Below are positions 57,568-64,000 of a stretch of DNA of 64,000 nucleotides, one piece after another. The stretch spans positions 36,440 through 100,439 of the forward strand of contig DQNS01000004.1 in assembly GCA_015659035.1 (NCBI GenBank), written 5' to 3'. The notes beneath the pieces are model-generated. The model had not been told where the DNA came from and searched no databases. It saw only the letters and a program-made list of their open reading frames with translations. This DNA comes from Acidobacteriota bacterium (lineage in GTDB: Bacteria; Acidobacteriota; Vicinamibacteria; Vicinamibacterales; UBA8438). A program made the position numbers and the translations under genes. How positions within the stretch are numbered: position 1 is the first letter of the stretch; every line of letters starts with the position of its first letter.

Positions 57568-58820
57568 TCGCCGTCGGCACCCCGGTCGTCTCGGACGGCA
57601 CGCGTCGCCTCTATCTCGGTGCCGGCCTCGTGGGCACGGCGGCGTTTCTGTACGGCGTGGTCCTGGGTGACGCCATCAGAGCGTGGCAGTCGTTGCTGGT
57701 GAACTTCCTGTTCTTCGGCGGGCTGGCGCAGGCAGGCGTCGTGCTCTCGGCGATGATGCAGGTGACCTCGTCGCGGTGGGGTCGCGCGCTGAAACGCACC
57801 GCGGAAGCGACCTCGGCGTTCCTCCCGGTATCGTTCGTGCTGTTGCTCGTGTTGCTGGCCGGTGTGTCCGCCTGGGCACCGTGGGTGCAGGCGCCGGTCG
57901 AGGCCAAGCAGGCATGGCTCAACATCCCGTTCTTCGTCACGCGGCAGATTCTCGGATGCCTGCTGCTCGGCGGTATCAGCCTGGCCTACGTCTACCGGTC
58001 TGTGCGTCCGGACATCGGGCTGCTCGACCAGTCTGGTGAGCACGCGGCCACGGGGTTCGCCCGCCGCCTGATCGTCGGGTGGCGCGGCATCGACGTCGAG
58101 CGCGAGACCTCTCAGCGGGCGCAGGACCGTCTGGCACCGGCAATGCTGATCGCGTACGCGTGGGTCTTCACCCTGGTCGCGTTCGACTTTTTCATGTCGC
58201 TCGACCCGCACTGGTTCTCGAGCCTGGCGGGCGGCTACTACTTCATCGGCAACCTGTTCGCCGGGCTCGCCTTTCTGGCGGTGGTCGCCGTCTGGTCGCG
58301 CAAGCGGCTGCAGCTGACGGCGTATGTCGGCCCCCACCAACTGCACGACGTCGGCAAACTGCTCTTCGGCTTCTGCATCCTGTGGGCCTACATGTTCTGG
58401 TCGCAGTATCTGGTGATCTGGTACGGCGACCTGCCGGAGGAAACCGAGTTCATTGCGCACCGCATGAGCGGCGCCTGGGCGCCGCTCGCCTGGACCGTGT
58501 TCGCCGTGGTGTTCGTCATCCCGTTCGTCGTGCTGCTGAGTCGCGCCGTGAAGACAAGCCCGCGCGGGCTGAGGGCCATCGCGTGCGTGGCCTTGGTCGG
58601 CATGTGGCTCGAACGCTTCATCCTGGTGTCCCCGTCGTTGTGGCACGGGGACGGGGTCCCGCTGGGTGTCATCGAGCTGCTGGTAACAGCCGGGGTGCTG
58701 GGTCTGTTCGCCTGGTGCTACACGACATTCCTGCAAACCTTGCCAGTGCTGCCGCTGTCCGACCCCCGACTGGAGTCGGCGTCGGCCCATCCACACGCGC
58801 ACCATGGCCACGCGGCGTGA
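57564..58820 (+). CDS. actF: Alternative complex III subunit ActF (NrfD-like)
   Basis: Polytopic; FDFFMSLDPHWFSSLAGGYYFIGNLFAGLAF; QLTAYVGPHQLHDVGKLLFGF; ATGA overlap with actE. Confidence 0.93.
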   Translation: MIAVGTPVVSDGTRRLYLGAGLVGTAAFLYGVVLGDAIRAWQSLLVNFLFFGGLAQAGVVLSAMMQVTSSRWGRALKRTAEATSAFLPVSFVLLLVLLAGVSAWAPWVQAPVEAKQAWLNIPFFVTRQILGCLLLGGISLAYVYRSVRPDIGLLDQSGEHAATGFARRLIVGWRGIDVERETSQRAQDRLAPAMLIAYAWVFTLVAFDFFMSLDPHWFSSLAGGYYFIGNLFAGLAFLAVVAVWSRKRLQLTAYVGPHQLHDVGKLLFGFCILWAYMFWSQYLVIWYGDLPEETEFIAHRMSGAWAPLAWTVFAVVFVIPFVVLLSRAVKTSPRGLRAIACVALVGMWLERFILVSPSLWHGDGVPLGVIELLVTAGVLGLFAWCYTTFLQTLPVLPLSDPRLESASAHPHAHHGHAA

Positions 58821-58835
58821 AGCTGAAAGAGCACG

Positions 58836-58884
58836 AAAGAAGACAGAGGGCAGGAGGCAGGAGGAAGCGGGAGGGCTTCGCCGG
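58836..58884 (+). repeat. Heptanucleotide tract plus GAGGGCTTCGCCGG cap
   Basis: AGACAGAGGGCAGGAGGCAGGAGGAAGCGGGAGGGCTTCGCCGG. Confidence 0.75.
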
Positions 58885-58973
58885 CTTACGTTCACGGTCC
58901 GCCTGGCCACAGCGGCACCTCTGTCCTGCGTGATATCCTCGGCTGTTTGACGTCGCACCGGACAGACCTGCCG

Positions 58974-59672
58974 ATGGCCGCGCGCCCCCATCAGTTCATT
59001 TCGGCACCGGACACCGGCGCCTCGCCGCTGTCGCAGGAATGGCGCGTGCGGCGGCGGTTCGCGCGACGGTTGCGGCTGCTTGGCCTCCCCGCGGACCTGA
59101 GGGGGTGGAGCGTCCTGGACATCGGCGCGTGGCACGGCTACTTCTCGTTCGAGTGCGAGCGCCGCGGCGCCGGTCGGGTGCTGGCGATCGACCGGTTCGC
59201 GTGGGACCGGTTCGGGATGGAGGAGTTCCTTGCGGCCCACACACGGCTCGGGTCACGCGTTGAGTATCAGCATCTCGACGTCCACGACCTCGACGTCGAC
59301 GCCATCGGGCAGTTCGATCTGGTGCTGCTGCTCGGGGTGTTCTACCATCTGCGCAACCCGCTGGCGGCCCTGGAGCGGATCGCCCGCGTGACGAAGCGTC
59401 TGCTGATCTGCGAAACACACGTCCTGCTGCCCTTCATCCACGAACGGTATCCGCTCGTCTCGTTCTTCCCGGGCGACGAGCGGGCAGGGGAGCAGACCCA
59501 CGACCTCTGCGGCATCCCGACCATGACCGCGCTGACCGAGATGCTGCGGTTCGCCGGCTTCAGCGAGGTCGAGATCGCCTACCGGCCATCGTTCCGTTAC
59601 TGGAAGAAGTTCGTGTCCCTGGTAACGACACGCCCCCAGTCGGGACGCGGGATCGTGCATGCGAGGCCCTGA
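58974..59672 (+). CDS. SAM-dependent methyltransferase (CmoB-like)
   Basis: VLDIGAWHGYFSFECERRGAGRVLAIDRFAWDRFG; FDLVLLLGVFYHLRNPLAALE. Confidence 0.85.
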   Translation: MAARPHQFISAPDTGASPLSQEWRVRRRFARRLRLLGLPADLRGWSVLDIGAWHGYFSFECERRGAGRVLAIDRFAWDRFGMEEFLAAHTRLGSRVEYQHLDVHDLDVDAIGQFDLVLLLGVFYHLRNPLAALERIARVTKRLLICETHVLLPFIHERYPLVSFFPGDERAGEQTHDLCGIPTMTALTEMLRFAGFSEVEIAYRPSFRYWKKFVSLVTTRPQSGRGIVHARP

Positions 59673-59677
59673 GACAC

Positions 59678-59716
59678 GAAGAAGTCAGCAGTCAGAAGGT
59701 AGAAGTCAGAAGGAGG
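59678..59716 (+). repeat. Heptanucleotide tract leading into the next gene's RBS
   Basis: GAAGTCAGCAGTCAGAAGGTAGAAGTCAGAAGGAGG, then ATG at 59724. Confidence 0.7.
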
Positions 59717-59723
59717 CCACGCC

Positions 59724-60620
59724 ATGAACATTGCGGTGATCGGAATGGGAACGATGGGCGCCCCGATGGCGACCAACCTGCTCAAGGCGGGCCACAGCGT
59801 GGTCGTGCACAACCGGACCCGCGAGCGGGAGGAACCCCTCGTAGCGCAGGGCGCGACACGCGCCGAGAGCCCGGCCGCGGCCGCGCGTGACGTCGAGGTG
59901 GTGCTGACGTGTGTGTCGGACACCCCGGACGTCGAGCGAGTGCTGCTGGACCCGGAGATCGGCGCCATCAACGGTCTGCGCGACGGTGGACTGGTGATCG
60001 ATTGCTCGTCGATCGCACCGGCGGCAACGCGCACGATCGCGGCTCACTTCGCCGAGAAGGACATCGGCTACGTCGACGCGCCTGTGTCTGGCGGCTCGGA
60101 AGGCGCCATCAAGGGCACGTTGGCCATCATGTGCGGCGGGAGCCAGGCCGATTTCGAGCGGGCCAAACCTGTCCTCGAGGTCTTGGGAAGCAAGCTGACC
60201 CACATTGGCGACGTCGGGTGCGGTCAGATTGCCAAGGTGGCGAACCAGGTGGTCATTGCCGGCACCTTCCTGGCCCTGGGCGAAGCGCTGACACTCGCCA
60301 ACAAGGCGGGCGCCAACCCCGAAAAGGTGGTCGAGGCAATCGGGGGCGGGGTGGCCGGGTCCTGGATCTTGCAGAACCGGTCGTCCAACATGTTGAACGA
60401 CACCTATCCGCTCGGTTTCCGCACGCGGCTGCACCGCAAGGATCTCGGTATCGCCCTGGACACGGCGCGCACATTCGAAGTACCGGTACCCCTCGCCAGT
60501 CTCGTGGCGACGATCGAGGATGGGCTGATCGCACAAGGCTTCGGCGACGAGGACATGTCGAACCTGGCCCGCTTCGTGCGCAAGGGCGCCAGCGTGCCGG
60601 ACGGCCCGATGAAGGGGTGA
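59724..60620 (+). CDS. NAD(P)-dependent 3-hydroxyisobutyrate dehydrogenase-family oxidoreductase
   Basis: MNIAVIGMGTMGAPMATNLLKAGH; DAPVSGGSEGAIKGTLAIM; KVANQVVIAG. Confidence 0.93.
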   Translation: MNIAVIGMGTMGAPMATNLLKAGHSVVVHNRTREREEPLVAQGATRAESPAAAARDVEVVLTCVSDTPDVERVLLDPEIGAINGLRDGGLVIDCSSIAPAATRTIAAHFAEKDIGYVDAPVSGGSEGAIKGTLAIMCGGSQADFERAKPVLEVLGSKLTHIGDVGCGQIAKVANQVVIAGTFLALGEALTLANKAGANPEKVVEAIGGGVAGSWILQNRSSNMLNDTYPLGFRTRLHRKDLGIALDTARTFEVPVPLASLVATIEDGLIAQGFGDEDMSNLARFVRKGASVPDGPMKG

Positions 60621-60647
60621 CGCCGCGGACAGCAGAGGGATTCACTG

Positions 60648-61352
60648 GTGAGCAAGAAGGTCTACTCCGGCTCGGCGGCCGCGCTCGAGGGGTTGCTCCA
60701 CGACGGCATGACGCTGATGGTGGGCGGTTTCGGGCTGTGCGGCGTGCCACAGAACCTGGTGCGGGCGCTGCGCGACTCCGGGGTGAAAGCGCTGACCTGT
60801 ATCAGCAACAACGCCGGTGTGGACGGCGCCGGGCTCGGGCTGCTGCTCGAGACACGACAGATCGACAAGATGGTCGCCAGCTACGTCGGAGAAAACAAGC
60901 TGTTCGAGCGGCAGTTCCTCGACGGCATCATCGAGGTGGAGCTGAACCCGCAGGGCACCATGGCGGAGCGGATGCGCGCCGGGGGCGCCGGTATCGCCGC
61001 CTTCTTCACGCCGACCGGCTACGGCACGCCGCTGACCGAGGGCAAGGAGACCCGCCAGTTCGATGGCCGCTGGTACGTGCTGGAAACGGCCCTGCACGCC
61101 GACGTGTCGCTGGTCAAGGCCTGGAAAGCGGACGAAGCGGGCAACCTCGTCTACCGGATGACGGCGCGTAACTTCAACCCGCCGATGGCCGAGGCCGGCC
61201 GGGTCACGGTCGCCGAAGTCGAGGAAATCGTTGCACCGGGAGAGATCGACCCGCACCTCGTGCACACGCCCGGCATCTACGTGGACCGGATCGTCGTCGG
61301 GGAAAACCAGGACAAGGCGATCGAGCGCCGGAAGACGCGCCCGACGGTGTAG
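60648..61352 (+). CDS. 3-oxoacid CoA-transferase subunit A
   Basis: MTLMVGGFGLCGVPQNLVRAL; ISNNAGVDG; FFTPTGYGTPL. Confidence 0.93.
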   Translation: MSKKVYSGSAAALEGLLHDGMTLMVGGFGLCGVPQNLVRALRDSGVKALTCISNNAGVDGAGLGLLLETRQIDKMVASYVGENKLFERQFLDGIIEVELNPQGTMAERMRAGGAGIAAFFTPTGYGTPLTEGKETRQFDGRWYVLETALHADVSLVKAWKADEAGNLVYRMTARNFNPPMAEAGRVTVAEVEEIVAPGEIDPHLVHTPGIYVDRIVVGENQDKAIERRKTRPTV

Positions 61353-61554
61353 GGTGTGTCAGCTAGCAGACGCCCGCGTCGCACCGAAACCCGTGCAGCG
61401 GGACGGTCACCCGGGGGCTGCTGGACATCACCCGAAACTGGCGGGGCGGATCTCCTGCCGATCGCAGCTGCGACACGGCTCGCGCATGCACGTGGCGACT
61501 GGTTGACGGCCCGAAAGACCGGTTGGTACCCTGTCCACGCTAAGAAACCAGACA

Positions 61555-62211
61555 ATGGCCCTGACCCGCGACGAGATGGCCGCGCGCGCCGCGCGAGAGA
61601 TCAAGGACGGCTTCTACGTGAACCTCGGGATCGGCATCCCGACGCTGTGCGCCAACTTCATCCCAGCCGAGCTCGACGTCAAGCTGCAGAGCGAGAACGG
61701 CCTGCTCGGGATCGGCCCCTACCCCACCGAGGCGGAGATCGACGCCGACCTGATCAACGCCGGCAAGGAAACCGTCACCGCGGTGCCCGGTGCCAGCTAT
61801 TTCAGCAGCGCGCAGAGCTTCGCGATGATCCGCGGCGGCCACATCGACCTTGCGATCCTCGGCGCCATGCAGGTCTCGAAGAACGGCGACCTCGCCAATT
61901 GGATGATTCCCGGCGCGATGGTCAAGGGACCCGGCGGCGCCATGGACCTGGTGACCGGCGCCAAGCAGGTCCTGATCGTCATGGACCACCTGTCGAAACG
62001 GGGCGACAAGAAGGTCCTCGACCACTGCAGCCTTCCGCTGACAGGCACGCAGGTGGTGAACAAGCTGGTCACGTCGCTGGGCGTCATCGAGGTGACGCCC
62101 GACGGGCTTCAGCTGCTCGAACGCGCCCCGGGGGTGTCGGTGGACGAGATCCGCGACGCGACCGAGCCGGAGCTGCTGACCGACGGCGACGTACCGGAAG
62201 TGGCGGTATGA
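61555..62211 (+). CDS. 3-oxoacid CoA-transferase subunit B
   Basis: [55 protein letters not shown]. Confidence 0.94.
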   Translation: MALTRDEMAARAAREIKDGFYVNLGIGIPTLCANFIPAELDVKLQSENGLLGIGPYPTEAEIDADLINAGKETVTAVPGASYFSSAQSFAMIRGGHIDLAILGAMQVSKNGDLANWMIPGAMVKGPGGAMDLVTGAKQVLIVMDHLSKRGDKKVLDHCSLPLTGTQVVNKLVTSLGVIEVTPDGLQLLERAPGVSVDEIRDATEPELLTDGDVPEVAV

Positions 62212-62252
62212 TCGGGGGGTTCGCGTAATTGACGAGAGAGGCTCAATCGCCG

Positions 62253-63851
62253 ATGACCAGTTTCATGGCCCGCGTGGCCTGGCCTGCCGTGATCGCCGTG
62301 CTGTCGACCGTCGTTCCGGTCGCGGCCCAGGACGGTCCGGAGCTGCCCGAGCAGTATCGCGAGCCCATTTCACTCCTCCCCGAGGTGCTCGGTCCCTACG
62401 CCTTCAAGATCTCCTCGGCGAACGAGGAGGCCCAGCAGTTCTTCGACCAGGGCATACAGCTGATGTTCGCGTTCGCCAAGGTAGACGCTGTCCGGTCGTT
62501 CCGCGAGTCCTGGACACGCGACCCCGACTGCGCCATCTGTTACTGGGGCGAGGCCTGGGCCTGGGGCTCGTATCTGAACGGGCCGATGCGGCCGTCGGAG
62601 GCGCCGTACGCCTACGCAGCCGTGCAGACGGCGCTCGACCTCGCCGACCTGCACGCCAGCGCGCGGGAACGGGCGTATATCGAGGCGCTGTCGGTGCGCT
62701 ACGTCGAGCACTTCGAGGTAGACAAACGGCGGGAACAGGACGAGGCCTACGCCGAGGCGATGCACCTGCTCTCCGAGCGGTATCCGGACGACCTCGATGC
62801 CGCCACGCTGTACGGCGACGCCTTGTTCCTGCTGGAGCCGCGGCGCGGGACCCGCGATCTCAACGACCCCAACGTGCGACGGCTGCACGGCGTGCTCGAG
62901 GGGGTACTGGCGAGGGACATCACCCACCCCGGCGCGTGTCATCTGTATGTCCACGCCACCGAGTCGACGATTGCGCCGGAGAAAGCTGAGGCGTGCGCGG
63001 AGTTCCTCGGCGATGCGATCCCGGGCGCTAGTCACATCAACCACATGCCGTCGCATACCTGGAACGAAGTCGGCCGGTGGGCGGACTCCGTTGTGGCCAA
63101 CACGAAGGCGTGGCACTCGGACCAGAAGGCCGCCTACGACGAAGGGATCGCGATCTACCCGCAACACAACCTGCACATGTTGCTGTTCGCCGCCTCGATG
63201 GACGGACAGGGCGCCGTCGCCATCCAGGCCGGCAAGGACTATCACAAGCTGACCGGAGCCAGCATGTATCACGCGCTCACCCTGTTGCGGTTCGGCCGAT
63301 TCGACGAGGTGCTCGCAGTGGCCGGCCGGCCCGAGGGAGAGGTCCAGGGCGGGCTCTGGGACTTCGCGCAGGGCTACGCCCACCTGCGTGAGGGCGATGC
63401 GGACTTCGCCGAGGTCTATCTGAACCGTGTGCGCACGACCGCCGAGACGTCCGAGGCCCGGCTGCGGTTCCATTCGGCCGAGACGCTGCTCGGGGTGCTG
63501 GTGGGCATCCTCGAGGGCGAGCTGCACCGCCACGCCGGCGAGCTGAACGCCGCGGTCGGCGCGTTCGAGCGGGCCGTCGAGCTCGAGGACTCGCTGGTCT
63601 ACGACGAGCCGGAACCGCTGCCGTTCGCCGCCCGCCACTGGCTCGGCGCGGTGCTGCTCGAGCTCGCGCGCTACGCCGAGGCCGAACAGGTCTATCGTGA
63701 CGAGATCGCCGACCACCCCCACAACGGCTGGTCGCTCTTCGGGTTGAAGACAGCGATCGAGGCGCAGGGTCGCACTGACCCCGCCGTGGACGCCGACCTG
63801 GAAGCCAGCTGGGCCCGGTCGGACACCTGGCTCCGGTCTTCGCGGTTCTAG
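62253..63851 (+). CDS. Secreted TPR-like protein
   Basis: Signal peptide; AQQFFDQGIQLMFAFAKVDAVRSFRESWTRDPDCAICYWGEAWAWG; MPSHTWNEVGRW; helical repeats. Confidence 0.82.
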   Translation: MTSFMARVAWPAVIAVLSTVVPVAAQDGPELPEQYREPISLLPEVLGPYAFKISSANEEAQQFFDQGIQLMFAFAKVDAVRSFRESWTRDPDCAICYWGEAWAWGSYLNGPMRPSEAPYAYAAVQTALDLADLHASARERAYIEALSVRYVEHFEVDKRREQDEAYAEAMHLLSERYPDDLDAATLYGDALFLLEPRRGTRDLNDPNVRRLHGVLEGVLARDITHPGACHLYVHATESTIAPEKAEACAEFLGDAIPGASHINHMPSHTWNEVGRWADSVVANTKAWHSDQKAAYDEGIAIYPQHNLHMLLFAASMDGQGAVAIQAGKDYHKLTGASMYHALTLLRFGRFDEVLAVAGRPEGEVQGGLWDFAQGYAHLREGDADFAEVYLNRVRTTAETSEARLRFHSAETLLGVLVGILEGELHRHAGELNAAVGAFERAVELEDSLVYDEPEPLPFAARHWLGAVLLELARYAEAEQVYRDEIADHPHNGWSLFGLKTAIEAQGRTDPAVDADLEASWARSDTWLRSSRF

Positions 63852-63925
63852 CCGCCGCAGCGGGGCTGAGAAAGCATCCTGGCGATGTTGCGTCGATGAC
63901 CGTCCGGGCGGTTTGAGGCGGGGCT

Positions 63926-64000
63926 CTAGAACGTACGCCCACTCCAGTTGGAGGTCTTGAGCTCGAGGGCATGGCCGTCGGGGTCGCGGAAGTAGAGGCT
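63926..64000 (-). CDS. VOC/glyoxalase-family protein, C-terminal fragment at window edge
   Basis: Minus-strand translation SLYFRDPDGHALELKTSNWSGRTF*; absent from the ORF track because truncated. Confidence 0.8.
   Translation of the reverse strand, partial: SLYFRDPDGHALELKTSNWSGRTF

Overview
High-GC bacterial chromosome segment, probably Acidobacteriota/Vicinamibacteria-like (inferred from gene content and style only). It carries about 50 supported CDSs. Recognisable content: a complete alternative complex III operon (actABCDEF), a FeoA-FeoB fusion with a FeoB-associated Cys-rich protein and a Fur-box-like palindrome, pruA, pepD, rsgA, queG, lpxB, lpxD, an M16 peptidase pair, a HisD/HpsN-like dehydrogenase + SDR + Na+/solute symporter cluster, a CoA-transferase pair, and many secreted cytochrome, cupredoxin, PQQ and NHL proteins. 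No rRNA, tRNA, CRISPR array, prophage or intact transposase was seen. The most interesting signal is non-coding. (i) A family of ~155-170 bp imperfect palindromes (4 copies plus 1 degenerate copy) has long terminal inverted repeats. The two cleanest copies are flanked by 3-bp direct repeats, and several copies abut stop codons. (ii) A second family consists of degenerate heptanucleotide tandem tracts (YAGRAGN)n, often capped by CCGGAGGGCTTCGCCGG, lying just 3' of genes in a consistent orientation. (iii) Toxin-antitoxin-like gene remnants (Phd, PIN, nucleotidyltransferase) sit in intergenic spaces. (iv) Three apparent single-base-loss frameshifts may be assembly errors. All calls come from reading the sequence; no database search was run.
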